From assembly GCA_946807835.1 (NCBI GenBank), contig OX327690.1, positions 29,854,501 through 29,918,500 on the forward strand: a DNA stretch of 64,000 bases, in the 5' to 3' direction. A model generated the notes under the pieces. That model was not told the origin of the DNA. It ran no database searches and worked only from the letters and a program-made list of their open reading frames with translations. Every line of letters starts with the position of its first letter. The first letter of the stretch is position 1. The position numbers were made by a program, and so were the translations under genes. Positions 20,709-32,651 of the stretch are shown piece by piece. The stretch comes from Ailanthus altissimus (Eukaryota > Streptophyta > Magnoliopsida > Sapindales > Simaroubaceae).

Positions 20709-23649
20709 AGTTTCTCCTATGTTCGAGCTAGTTTGAACTAGTTTCTGGGTGGTGTTGTGCTATTACAAGTGATTTGGCTCTCCCGAGTTTGAGGATTTCA
20801 AAGCTGGTAGACTCAGTATGATGAATTTATGGCTGCTCGTAGTGTTACGGCCACATAATGGCAGCTTCTCCCAAATTTTCTCCAAGTAGTAATGATGAAT
20901 CTTCTTAAGCGTCATCCTTGATCCATGCAAAAAGCTTCTCGAACAAGAAACTTTCCTTTAGCCATTAATTTATTTTTAGATCGTGTGGTTGGGGGTAGAT
21001 GAGACCCAAGAGTCACGTTTTTTTTTTAAATTTTTTAAGTGATGTTTGGTTGATCGAAATAATTTGGGCCATTGATTTGCTGGATTCGACGGTGTAGGTC
21101 ACTGGTCTTTGAAGAGACGCTCATTTAATGCGCTTGGGAACCCAAAATGTCACTCCTTATCTCAATAGGTGTCTCTTCAGTCTTTTGTCGATCCTGTCCA
21201 TTTGTCAGATTTGAAGGTCACGATTGCTCCACTGTTGTCTATAAATAGTTTACCTTATTCTTTATTCACCTCTTTATTCTGAATTTTTTTCTTTGTTATT
21301 GTCATACTGTTTCTTCGGCGTGAAGGCTTCTTCTCTGTTTTGTGGCTCGTCACTGTTGTGGTTTTCCTTGACTTTTGCGTATCCCCCTGGTAAGTTCTTT
21401 CTCTTTTTACCTTTTTTTTTCGCTTTCTTTTTTCTTTGGTTTGTTTGTGTCCATTGTTCCTTTAAATTCTGTAAATGGATTAAGTTTAGGCAACATAGAA
21501 TGCCGAGTTAGAAGCTCTCTATTATTTAATTATGCTTCTATCTTCTTGGTAGTTTTATAGTTTTTTAGGCCATCTTTTGGGTTTCTGTTACTGCGTTCTT
21601 ACTTTAGTTGCTGCTATATTCTGTTTTGACATTTATTGCCTGTTTTTCTTTGTTTTTCATTTTTTTTGGTGTGGTTGTTTTGTTTCTGTCCTTGCCCTAT
21701 AGTGTCTGTAGCCTTTAGAGAACATTTTTATGTTTTGATGGCATCTAGAGACAATTTAGATTTTTCAACCGTAAACATTGCGAGGTTGAGGAGGAAATGA
21801 CCCTAAATATCCTATTAGTCAGGAGTGCAGTGGGGCCAAAAGTAGTGGATGAGTGTCTACCTTAGTAGGTAACATGCCCTATTCTTTAGGAACGATCATT
21901 ACTAAGGCCGAACTGATCTCTAGCATTAGGAAAAGTGAGGGTAACGACCCAGAAGAACCTGAGGGGGCTGGCGATGTAAATGTGGTAAGGTTAGAGCTAG
22001 ACACCAAACATTAGATGTCTTGCTTGAACGATGCTGACCCAGCTAAAATTAAAATTTCCTACAACTTTTTTAAGTCAGTCACCTTTAGGCTGCCCACCGA
22101 GGAGGATTACCCAAGCAACCTTATTAATGGCAAGGTATCCACCTATGTAGAGTTCTTGAGGCTAAGCCTCAAGCTTCTCATGTAGCACTACTTTGCCAAG
22201 ATGCTGGCCCTCCTATGAGTAGTTCATTCCCAACTAGGTCCCAACTCCTAGATAGTTTTAGCTGCTTTATATGTCTTATGGGCAAGGGCAAGGCAGTCCC
22301 CTTTTACTCCCCCTATTATTTTAGAAATTAGACTACCTGTACCACATCAGGAGCAGTGTTAGGAGCCAAATGGGATTCTATTACCTCTTCTCCCATGATC
22401 TCCAGAACCCAATTTCTATTTGTCTTACTTTTGTGAAAGACTAGAAAGGGAGATGGTTCTTTATTAAAGAATAGTATGGATGGAGGATCCCCAAAAGAGA
22501 TGAGAGAGAATAGGTCGTCTCTACTGGCTTTTCTTTGAATGCAGGTCTTTATCTTTTTTATACTAAAAATTCTTTTCATTGCCCTGTGCTATTAGGTTGA
22601 CATTTCTGGCTTTCTTGCAGTGACCTGGGCTACTAATGTCGAGGTATCCGAGCAAGCACTTAATCGGATAACCGTTGTACTACAGTATGTTTGCCCTATT
22701 CAAGAGTTGGTATCGCCGATTAGTCTCGTTGAGTCAGGCCTTGTACCTTTCGTACCTCTTCAGCCTTGTGTTCGAAGTAGGTTTCCTTAGTCTTTTGCCT
22801 CAGGCCAGTCTTATTTCATTTCTTCTTGAGTTCACCATGTATGCACTGTGTAAGGATGTTCAAACAAGATGGCAGTGAGAGGAAAAAATAGAGTCAGACT
22901 GAAGGCTCTTTTTTTTTGAGGTGGTTGAGGTTCTTTGAACCCTGACAGTGTCATGGGGCTGCTATTCTGCTTCGACTGGGGAGGAAACCAAGCTAGGGTG
23001 CCATCTTGTGAGAGGGGGTCATCCGGCCATGCTACTGGTAGGCGGGTCTCAGAAGAAAGAACAACAACGAGCCACCTTATCCAGAAGAGAGGACAAGTTC
23101 AGAGCAGCTCTCCGGAGAGAGGACGAACTTCTACCCAGACTCTTCGAGCATAAGACCCCCATGCTGCTCAAACTCAGGGCTGGGGGCGGGGTTCACACGC
23201 TTGACCTTTAACACAAATAAGCTCAATTGGCCAAGTTGTGGGGGCCCTTAGCTCCAGAAGGCGAGAGGGGGCACTATTCAGCGATGGTCCTCCCCTCTGC
23301 GTGTCCCCTTCTATACTGGTCCCAAAAGTAAGGGAAAACCTGGGCTTTTCGCTTTCTGTGATGCGGGAGATAGAGATGTACTTGACCTCAGCTTGGGTGG
23401 GTCAGATATCTTTCCTGGACCCTATTGATGAGTATAATTTTGATATATATTATGACCCCATTTTATCTTAATAATTGTCAATTTTCAAGTTAATTCAGAG
23501 TTATTTATGCATTGATGGTTGATTTTACAGGTTTTAATCATATTAAGATGGGAATAGAAACTAATGGAAGATATAGGGAATAATTTAGAGGCAAAAGAAA
23601 GCCACTGAAAAATGGGAGCCGAAATGAAAAAAATGCAAACCTGGTGATG

Positions 23650-23925
23650 AACGCCCCAGCATTAAGTTTCACAATGCCCCGGCATTCTTATATCAATGAA
23701 GAACTCTCCTACATTTGTTAATGAACGCTTCAGCATTCACGCATCAATGAAGAACCCCCCTGCATGGTGGACATCAATGTGGGGGAAAAATTTTGGATCT
23801 AGATCGCGAAGCCCCAGCGTTTACATTGGAATGCCGCAGCGCTACTAACGCCCCCTCGTTATGGTATTTCAACTCCCCGGCATTGGTGTAACACCGATGC
23901 GTTCATGGTGTAACGCCCCAGCGTT
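23650..23925 (+). repeat. Array of 14-bp pseudo-palindromes
   Basis: At least nine copies of AAYGCCCCRGCRTT or close variants start at 23650, 23673, 23724, 23808, 23830, 23847, 23871, 23890 and 23912. The word is a near palindrome (AACGC....GCGTT). The last copy ends 11 bases before TATAAAAAC at 23936. The array is far more GC-rich than the rest of the element. Confidence 0.85.
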
Positions 23926-24426
23926 AGTGTTCAACTATAAAAACCTTACATTTTGTCCCATTTGAGTAATTTTCTCTGGACCTCTTTGGAAAACAACTAA
24001 AATTTTCTCAACCTCAACACCTTCCTAACCAAGAAACTACTTCTAATTGACAATTGAACACTAAAAAAACAATCAAACAATATTTAGTAGAGAGATTACA
24101 CAAGATCAACCTATCATGATCATTTTGGAGCGTCAATTCTAGATCAATCCTTGAACTTGTACTTCCTTTACTTCAATCTTTATTAGTTTGATCTGAATTG
24201 ACCTATTTATATCATGTTTATATTTGTAGTTGATCTTGATATTATTATCATATTGATCTAAGTTTATTTTCTAGGATTATAGCCTTGATCTTAATATGAT
24301 GGATTGATCTGTTGAAGACAATTATTGTGAACTCAATTCTTGCTCAATTTGTTGGATCTTAACGCCTTTGATATACTGGCCATATGTTGAATGAATTGGT
24401 AATGATTAAATAAACTTGGAAAAGGA

Positions 24427-25300
24427 ATTTAATTGTTAAGCCAATGACAAATTGATACATGATCACAAAATGACATTTGTGAGTTTCGATTTAGGATAGA
24501 AATATACCTAGATAACATGTATGGTTAAATTAACTAGTGCTTAATGAATCTCAATCTATTTAATTACCATAGAAATATAGGAAATTAACAGATCTTGGTA
24601 TAATCACTTGACTATTGGAAGAGGCTCATAGTAAGATTAGTATTGTGACCAACAATTAAATTAAGAGAATAATAATCGAAGCATCATTGTTTAAAAAATC
24701 ATATTAAGTGATAGTTATAATCCTAGATCTTCATCATATATATTTAGATTTGTTGTCAAATTTGTTTCTTAATTATAGTTGATAATGTAGATAAATTTCA
24801 GTTTAAAGTTTTATCAAATAATTCATAATAATCAATCTTTTGGATAAAAGCGAGAAGATACAATTTAATTGTTAAGCCAGTGACAAATTGATACATGATC
24901 ACAAAATGACATTTGTGAGTTTCGATTTAGGATAAAAATATACCTAGATAACATGAATGGTTAATATAACTAGTGCTTGATGAATCTCGATCTATTTAAT
25001 TATCATAAAAATATAGAAAATTAACAGATCTTGGTATAATCACTTGACTATCAGAAGAGGCTCGTAGTAAGATTAGTGTTGTGACCAACAATTAAATTAA
25101 GAGAATAATAATCGAAGCATCATTGTTTAAAAAATTATATTAAGTGATAGTTATAATCCTAGATCTTCATCATATATATTTAGATTTGTTGTCAAATTTG
25201 TTTCTTAATTATAGTTGATAATGTAGATAAATTTAGTTTAAAGTTTTATCAAATAATTCATAATAATCAATCTTTTAGATAAAAGCGAGAAGATACAATT
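24427..25300 (+). repeat. Tandem duplication, 436-bp period
   Basis: AATTGTTAAGCCARTGACAA starts at 24431 and again at 24867. The two units stay nearly identical until the words AGCGAGAAGATACAATTT (about 24850 and 25285). Only scattered base changes separate them, so this duplication is younger than the divergence between copies A and B. Confidence 0.9.
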
Positions 25301-26394
25301 TTAGTACTTGGTTAGAAATACAACAAATTTTTCGTGGGATCGACACTCTATTTATTTTATATTATGTGTTTTCGATAGCGTGCACTTACGCTTAATATAA
25401 AAATAACCCATCATACCCTATCATGGGGTTTAATTCTGCTATTAGGTCTATTCTTAACATAAGTCCTCGATTTTCTATCCTTGTTCTATTCATCGATTTA
25501 TACATTCACTTGTATTGACTTTTTTCTACATTTCGTGCAATCTGTCTTTCTACTCTCTCAGTTCCTGGCTGAGGTGCTCGACATGACAGCCCAAGCCTAA
25601 AGGGCTGAGGATGATCTTGCTTGGTCTAGAGCTGAGACTCAGGGGGTAAAAAGAATTGTCAACCAAGAGAGAAAAATGGCAGATGAGGTGGGGGCCAAGC
25701 TAGAGGAGATGATAACTGCATACGTTGTGTGGAGAGTAAGCTATCGAAGCTCAAACATAAAAAAGACTGGTCTAATAGAAGTTGACTAACTCTCTAGCCG
25801 TGGTGGGTAGTTGTATTGCCGAGCTGACATGTCATAATGAAGAACTCGAAACACAACTCGTTGCGGCTCTGTGGGAGAAGGAGCTGATCAAACAGAGAAG
25901 GAATTCCTTAGCGGTTCAACTCGAGTAGCAGAAGAATCAGTGGCTTGCTAGTCATAAAGAAGGCTTCCGCCAAGGAGCAATAAAGGAGTTTTAGAGGTCG
26001 ATCACCCTCTTCAAAGAGCATTACCAAGAAATTGACCTCCAGTGGTTGTGGAACTTAGCCACTAGGGGCTCATACCATGAAGGGGAGACCTCTAGAGCTC
26101 AGGATGTCGAAAAGGCATTAGTGCCTTCGGGAGCTGTGCTGATGATGTTGCTCCTACCTTGCAGGTCTTTTGCTAGATGGCCCGAAGGCACGTTCGTGAG
26201 TATTTTATCCCATATTTCAAATAGTTATTTTTCATGAAGATACATGTAAGAACATAAATGATTTTATTAAGAAGAGTATTCGTACATGGTGAATACTTGT
26301 TATATAAAGAGGAAAATAGAGGATTAAGAGTGGTATTTCTTTAGTAGTTTGGTATTCTATGATTTTCTCATAACCCATCCGTTTGCTCATTTGA

Positions 26395-26810
26395 CCTCAT
26401 AAGCTCATCTGGTGCATCTGATGACTTTATACGATCCTTCCCAAGTGGGGCTGAGAACTCCATTCATTCCTTATGTTGAGCACTACTCTTCTTAGTATCA
26501 AGTCTCCTTCTTTGAATTCTCTGGCCTTGACACTCTTGTTGTAATATCTGGCAGTCTTCTACTGTAGGTCGCTACTCAGATCTAGGCATAGTCTTTGACC
26601 TACTCAACTGAATTCAATCGTTCTGTATCAGCTCGATATTGACATCTCTAGAGAAGTTTAGCATCCGGTGAGTTGGGGTTCCCATCTCTGCAGGAATTTT
26701 TGCTTCACTTCCGAAAGCCATTACCAACGGTGTCTCTCCTATGGTTATCTTGTTAGTCGTTCGAAGTACCTACAGTACTCCTTCAAGCTCAGCTCACCCT
26801 TTATGTGTTG
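26395..26810 (-). pseudogene. Ty3/gypsy integrase C-terminal remnant
   Basis: On the minus strand the frame reads ITIGETPLVMAFGSEAKIP, then AEMGTPTHRMLNFS, then (after a break) RYYNKSVKAREFKEGDLILR and a tail NEWSSQPHLGR. This is the end of the integrase core and the C-terminal domain typical of plant gypsy pol (compare the usual GETPF...YGTEAVIP and F..GDLVLR pattern). The catalytic DDE part is absent. It lies between the gag start and the antisense gene of the same minus-strand element, where integrase should be. Confidence 0.8.
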
Positions 26811-26879
26811 TCGTTGTTCAGTAGATGGCATTTTCCTCGCTGCCTGCTCAGAATCACCAATCTAGGTCCTCTCTTTCTC

Positions 26880-27209
26880 AAGGGGTGCCTAACTTAGCCT
26901 GGTTGCTTTGGCTAAGTTGTGCAAGGTTCCCAGTCTGTTCCCTCAGTCTGTTTGCTCCCAAATATCTACCAGAGATTCCCTCTTACTGCTGTTCTCCGTC
27001 TCCTTCATTTTACTTCTGATCAACTCAATCATATGCTGCATCAGTTCTTCTTTTTCTTCTCTTAGTGTCCTCAGCTCTACCCAGATCTCGGGTAGTAAAG
27101 AGCTTTCTAACTAATGAAGAGGCCTATTTTTATGGTCTCCATTCCCGTTTAGGTTTAGGCCTCGCTCTCCAGTGATAGGGTTTCTGCTGATAGATGATTG
27201 TTTCGCCAT
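26880..27209 (-). pseudogene. Gag N-terminal remnant of the large gypsy element
   Basis: Minus-strand ATG at 27207-27209 opens MAKQSSISRNPITGERGLNL; the frame later reads ELRTLREEKEELMQHMIELI and SKMKETE, a charged coiled-coil typical of the N-terminus of gypsy Gag. It sits about 60 bases inside the 5' LTR remnant. It ends in stops and is followed directly by the integrase tail, so most of gag and pol were deleted between them. The family assignment is mainly positional. Confidence 0.6.
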
Positions 27210-27269
27210 AGCCACCTCTCATCTTCTAAGACAAATTTTTTTATTCTGTTCCCACAGATCGCGCAAAAA

Positions 27270-29275
27270 ACTTCTGATTCTGCTTCTGCTATACTTCGAA
27301 CACACGCTAGATATCTTTCTGACATTTGTTAATCATATTCTCAACATATTCCTTATGCCCATATTCGCTGGTGGATTTAGTTAAGTGTAAAGCTAGGCTT
27401 GATCTGGTCAGGTCAATCCTCTAATAGTCTCTTCCCGTTTGGTTTGGCTGTGATCCAAGGTTTTCATAAGAGCTGGTCTTCTAATGACTTCATTGGCTGT
27501 ACCTAGTTGGCCTGTTCGGCAGACAATTGTCCAAATGTTTATTATGACCCGATTTCTTCGTTGATCACGCAAGCGCCGAGATAAGCCGATTTGGTTAGTG
27601 TGTGAAGGACGATTTTGGTCGTATCTTGGACTGTTCTACTGAGCAAATACTTCAGGTTACTGATCAGGTCCTTTAAATCCAAATAAGTTCTCCGTTGTCT
27701 CGCCCTACGAGGACTTGGCCTGATGATGCGATATTTCTATATCTTAAAATTAAGTGCAAGTATACACTATCGTAACAAGTAATAAATGGACTTATAAAGT
27801 CGGATGTCGAACCCGCAGGGATAATTTTTATTTTCTACCAAGTATTAAAATTATATATTTCTTGTAATTATTTAAAAAAATTAAATCTTAATTTTGTAAT
27901 AAATTTAAATAAAATAAAAGTGTAGAAAATAAATGACAACTTAAATAAAATAAGAAATAGTAATATAGAGAAAGCATAGGGTTAGTTACTATCCTTCAAT
28001 ATGTTTTCTATAGATTAATCCTTTTAATATTTATATCCCTCAATTCTTATTATTGGTTAAGACACTAATGTATTCATAAGCCTCTTCTAAGGTCATGCAA
28101 GTATATCTTAATTTACCAAATACTTATATTTTTATAGTACTTGTAATAAATAAAGATTCATTAAGAATAAGTTTTATTGACCATACATGCCAATTAGGTA
28201 TATTCATATCCTAATTCAAAACTTGCATATGCAACATTGAATGTTACTCTACAATCATGTATCAAATTATCTAAGTCTATATACAATTATGCCTCTTCTA
28301 AGTTTATCAAAGTATTACTAAAGCAATCACAATATTGATCAGATATAATGAAGCATTAAGAACAAATAATTTGAATAATGAAGAATTGAGTTCAAATAAA
28401 TATTAAAAAGATCCAACAATTAAACTCTCATATTGAGTTTAAGTAATAACCCTAGAAAATAAATTTAGCTCATGACAACAAGAGAATTATAGCTGAAAAA
28501 TAAAATAAACATGATACAACTAAAAGCAAACCAATATAAACGTCAATTCGCAGTTGGTTGATATGCCAAAGATTCGCCAATAATCTCTTGCTTCCTTGAA
28601 TTCTTCTTATTCCTCTCTTTAAAAATTACTCTTCTTCACTGTGTTGTGGCTCTAAGAACCTTAAGTTGTGTCTCCTTGAGGTCTAAACAAGTGACCTTTA
28701 TATAGGGATTAATTAGAATCTTAGAGTTGTATTTCTTTTAGGATTAGGAAAATCACACTGTTTACCGCTGGCGCGATCACTGTTCATCACTGGGGCGACA
28801 GCACTGTATCGCGGGGGTACTGTTCACGAAATACTGTTCACACGTTACTGTTTACCATACTGTGCGATTTACTATAGCATTTGATGTTTTTCTTAGATTT
28901 TCATCTTCAATTGATGCATTGACTCCAAACCTGTAAAATAACAATAAAACATATAAAAAGTATAATATTCTTATTAAAATGAATAATTAATTAAGTCAAT
29001 GGAAGAAAAATAATAGATATAATTTATGCTTATCACCCGATAACTATTGTCACATACTTATCTTCAAAGTAAGACATCCTGCAAGAAGTGGTGGTCTTAA
29101 GAAGAGTTGATCCTCAAAAAAATATCTGACTAAGCCCTTAAGATTAGTTTCTCTTAAGCCTAGAGATTTCACCCTCAGAAAAATATCTGATTAAGCCCTT
29201 AAGAATTGATTTCTTTATAAGCCTAGAGATCTCAAACTCAAAGTTGATTTTTTTGGGGGGAATAAGTATAATTGT
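27270..29275 (-). repeat. 5' LTR of the large gypsy element (copy 3), interrupted
   Basis: 27270-27726 aligns with 17950-18410, and 29036-29275 resumes exactly where that alignment was cut (GATAACTATTGTCACATACTTAT compared with GATTATTATCATGTGCTTAT). Between them lies TIR-like element B. The part equal to about 8060-8485 of copy 1 (the TATA-proximal and 3' end) is missing. A small internal duplication (ATATCTGA..AAGCCCTTAAG) is present at about 29115-29205. Confidence 0.7.
27727..29035 (-). mobile_element. Non-autonomous TIR-like element, copy B
   Basis: A 1309-bp insertion in the 5' LTR. Termini are TGCGATATTTCTATATC and, reverse-complemented, TGATAAGCATAAATTATATC. Flanks CCTGATGA (27719-27726) and CCCGATAA (29036-29043) are a probable 8-bp target-site duplication with two mismatches. 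The sequence is similar to copy A in inverted orientation, for example TTAAGTGCAAGTATACACTATCG near 27754 against the reverse of 25360-25400. A GC-rich block with repeated ACTGTTCA words is at 28765-28868, and a minus-strand TATATAAAGG is near 28700. There is no coding frame. Confidence 0.68.
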
Positions 29276-29600
29276 CCCTGTTGTTTTTGTGTATTGCTTT
29301 CGGTAGTGACAAATTAGAATTTAATTTGCAACAAATAGATCCTAATAAAAAAATTAAAATTGTCTTACATCATTTTGGTATATATTAAAATTGAAATTAT
29401 CGCACTTAGGCATAATTTATTCATCTTTTTTTTGTTTATTATTGGTGAGTTTGGGTGTTTCACCCGTTCCTTATATGTAATATCCGAGAACTTCAACGCG
29501 TTCCTTTTACTTTTCAAATAAATAAGGCAAAGCCTAGGAATCACCTTTTTAGTTTCTTGGTGACGAAACTTGTTATACTAGAATAGAAACAGAAGACAGA
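29276..29600. other. Spacer upstream of the ankyrin pseudogene
   Basis: AT-rich, no gene seen. Similarity to the 9165-9340 relic begins near its right end. Confidence 0.6.
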
Positions 29601-29820
29601 GAAAGAGGACAATTTACTTTCCCTTTATTTTATTCTTATAGTGGTTTAGCTTTATTAATTAATTAAGCAAAGTTTATGCATCTAATGATACCCACTTCAT
29701 TCAGACGTTATAAAAAGAATGAATCCCACCCTTGAGACGAGGATATCGGAGAACACTTACTCTGTGTCACTACAACCAGAAAAATTGCAATAAGTCAGAG
29801 AGAAATAGAACTTGGCAACG
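29601..29820 (+). promoter_or_regulatory. Ankyrin pseudogene promoter and 5' UTR
   Basis: TATAAAAAG at 29709-29717 lies 104 bases before the first ATG. The motif CTTGAGACGAGGATATCGGA directly after it is shared with the orphan copy at about 9302. The ATG at 29821 is the first in-frame start; an upstream TTG in the same frame is not a plausible plant start. Confidence 0.65.
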
Positions 29821-32041
29821 ATGTTAGGTCACGGTGACGAGATAAGTGCGTTGTTGACAAATGTGATTATTGATGAAGAAGATGAAATTGAAGCTCACGA
29901 AATTGAAGCTATGGGAGAGGCTTATAAAATGGCCTCAAAAAAGGACTCGCAAGGCTTCAAGAAATTCTACGAAGATTCAATCAGAGAAACGCATGACAGT
30001 AAAGTCTTGTTTACTCCTTTGACCGTCAATGGAGACAACGCATTTCATAATGCAGCATTCAGCAAGGACGAGCAGCTGCTCAAAGATTTGCTAGCTATGC
30101 TACCGGACAGCGACAAACATAAGGCCTTGACGGGTAAAGATGTCCATGGAAACACTCCTCTTCACGAAGTAGCGACGACCGATTGTGTCTCAGCGGCAAA
30201 CATTATCCTCTCTAGGACTCACAATCAACAAGACGAGATACTCAAGATGCGGAACGTGCTGGGCGAAACAGCGCTGTATAGGGCTGCTGCATTTGGGCAC
30301 ACGAGAATGGTGCGATACTTGGCTAAAGCAATCGAGAAAGTTGGAAGCTTCTTATGTCATGATCCCCTTGAATACTTGAGATATCATTTCCGTAGGAAAG
30401 ATGGTGATAGCATGTCCATTCTTCATATTGCTGTACTCGGCCAACACTTCGGTATCTTCTGATCTCCATTTCGTTTCACTCTAGATATTTTGTCCTCTTT
30501 CTTTTTTAGAGAAAAAAACAATCAAATTGAGATGGATTGCAGTCAAAAGCTTTGCTACTTACATTTTGTCTTGCTTTAATACAGAGACGGCTGTCTGGTT
30601 ACTACAAAAGGATAAAGAACTTGCACAAAAAAGGGAAAACAATAACATGACAAGTTTTCAGCTACTTGCGTTAATGCCATCTGCCTTCTACAGTACGAGT
30701 CTCATGAGCATATTCGAGATAATGGCCTATCATTGTAAGTATTGAGATTAAGTACTAGCTTCATATATAATAGCTTTCAAATACACACACACACACATAT
30801 ATATATATATGATTCTGATACGGTGGATCAAGTTGCTCATCTTCTGATACGCGACTATAGAAAACGTTAACACTGAAAATTCACCATTGACTTACTTTAG
30901 AGTCATGCATCATAAACTGAGCAATGTCACACCCATGATAAAATACAAACATGACTTATATTAGAGAGTATAGCTTCAAAACAACATCATTTTTTTGTAT
31001 TTTGATCCTAAATTTAATCATATATATAAACAAAAATTAAAATATAATTAAACTATATCATTTCTCTTTGCAGGTCTTCCAATTTTTCCAGATGATGATG
31101 AAGACGATGACAACGAGAATAACGACCACGAAGCTCAGGATTTGGAAACCGGCAAGAATCACAGTAGCAACCGCTTCCAACGAAAGAAGCACAATGGTAA
31201 TGGATAAATGAAAATGAAAATGAGAAACCTATAATATTTATTGAAATTCCACCAATTTTTTTTCTCTTTGCTCATGAAAAAGAAAAGTATTTCTATAATT
31301 TGAAAATGAAACCAAGGAGCTAACTAGGTTATTAGGGGTTTAATAACCACTTACATAGATTTACGCATATGCTCGCATATTCAATTGAGATGAAAAGATT
31401 GTAATATATAAAAATAGTATAATTACTACGTACCATTAATTTATTTATGGAAATAATTACCATAACTTTTCCTTTTATAATGTAAAAAGGAATAAAAAAA
31501 AATCAAGGCTCTATGTCCCTCATTATCGGTAATTCTTTTTTATTAATAAATAAGTAGCATAAAATACCCAGGTCCCTACCTTCTAAAGAAAAGACAAATG
31601 ATGATGCAATTTGTAAAATTTTTTTACAGCCCCTGCCATTAGATTTATTGAAAATTTGTTAATAAAATTAATGATTTGACTCTTAAAAACTTTGAAATCA
31701 GATAACTATTCTTAATCCTAAATAGTACAGAAATCATTGTTAATTAGACCGTACATATGAGCAACATCGCTTATTAAATTATTTATTTATAAGTATAAAT
31801 TATATACATTTTTCTTTTAGTTTCAATGAACTCGTACATATTTAAAACTTATATAATAGGATAATGTTGTGACTTTAAACTTACAGGGTTAAAAACACTA
31901 ATTGTAAGATAAAACATAACTTAAAATTTAAATGTACAACATTCCCAAGTCGGCCTTAATCTAATTAATGTGCTGACATTATTTATTTTAATTTCTTGAT
32001 CATTTATTTATTTGTATTGTACTTTTCATTGTACTTATTAT

Positions 32042-32574
32042 TGTGCGATGATTGAGTAATAATTATATAAATTTACGGTGACGATGTTAATAAAAAAATA
32101 TGAGAAAAATAAATGAAAGGAGAATACACAATATTTACGTGGTTTGACTTTAAGCCTACGTTCACGGACAAAGATACAAAAGAATATTTTACTTATAACA
32201 AATAGAAGTATACAATTATTATAAGTAATCCTCACAACCCAAAACCTTAATACACTCAATTTGCTCAATAGAACACTTGACTAATAAAATTGCATAAATA
32301 TGCAATTTCTCTCAAATCTCTCAAATGCTCTCAAATACTTATAATGTCTCGCACACTTCTAATACCTCTCACACTTCAATGTCTCTCATGCAATTTGTCT
32401 TATGAAATTGCCTCTATTTATAGTAAAACCATAGCACACAAATATTGACATTTGTGTGTGAAAGACAAATTAAAAAATTATCAATTTAGGCACAAGTTTG
32501 GTACTTACCAAACTATTTTCAATTGTCAAATATTGGGTGCTAATTACTTTAAATGATTCGAGTCAATTTCAACA
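32042..32574 (-). repeat. 3' LTR of copia 1
   Basis: Pairs with 36451-36971. Both carry a minus-strand TATA motif (ACTATAAATAGAG; here near 32411-32425) and the block ACGTGAACGTAGGCTTAAAG. Scattered differences and small indels show it is not a fresh insertion. Confidence 0.93.
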
Positions 32575-32586
32575 AATCTCCACCTT
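32575..32586 (-). other. Polypurine tract of copia 1
   Basis: On the minus strand AAGGTGGAGATT lies directly before the TGTTG of the 3' LTR. Confidence 0.85.
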
Positions 32587-32651
32587 GACTTGAATAATCA
32601 AAATCTCAAAAGAAATATATTTCAGTGTCTTTACCCATTAATTTGCAATAT

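Larger units (their letters stand above)
23426..25413 (+). mobile_element. Non-autonomous TIR-like element, copy A
   Basis: A 1988-bp insertion in the antisense gene. It begins TGATGAGTATAATTTT and ends AATAACCCATCA; the end, reverse-complemented, reads TGATGGGTTATTTTT, so there are short imperfect inverted termini. Flanks GACCCTAT (23418-23425) and TACCCTAT (25414-25421) form a probable 8-bp target-site duplication with one mismatch. No coding frame is present. It contains the array of GC-rich words at 23650-23925 with a TATA motif at 23936, and a 436-bp tandem duplication. Similarity to copy B, in the opposite orientation, covers the region near GTGCACTTACGCTTAA and the middle. The superfamily is unresolved; 8 bp would fit hAT or MULE. 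Confidence 0.7.
21236..26250 (+). pseudogene. Antisense ORF of gypsy element (Transposase_28-like)
   Basis: This plus-strand gene lies opposite to its host element. TATA box CTATAAATAG is at 21239-21248; a plausible first intron runs from CCCTG/GTAAGT (about 21391) to a pyrimidine tract ending CCCTATAG near 21703; the start codon is at 21739 (MASRDNLDFS). After a frameshift the protein reads FFKSVTFRLPTEEDYPSN, NGKVSTYVEFLRLSLKL and LGPNS (22050-22250), then a YYF...F-x-W-type segment (22370-22490). This pattern I recognise as the plant family named putative gypsy-type transposon (Transposase_28). A charged coiled-coil tail with NEELETQLVAALWEKE and KEGFRQG follows at 25570-26180. The gene is split by the element at 23426-25413 and has many stops. 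Its function is not established. Confidence 0.68.
17414..29275 (-). mobile_element. Large decayed Ty3/gypsy element with antisense gene
   Basis: Read on the minus strand, the order is: 5' LTR (about 29275 to 27270, split by a TIR element), leader and gag start (27209), a large deletion, integrase C-terminal tail (about 26800-26400), an antisense gene on the plus strand with its own TATA box (21240 to about 26250), and 3' LTR (about 18590 to 17414). An additional antisense ORF between pol and 3' LTR is known in some Tat-lineage gypsy elements (Grande, Retand), so a Tat-type assignment is likely. Nested inside are a solo LTR (18679-20708) and two TIR-like elements. RT, RNase H and most of integrase are gone. 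Outer ends are approximate. Confidence 0.72.

Noticed and set aside
22935..23211. Two overlapping plus-strand open frames of 72-87 codons
   Set aside because: They lie within the broken antisense gene of the gypsy element; at most one is a fragment of it.
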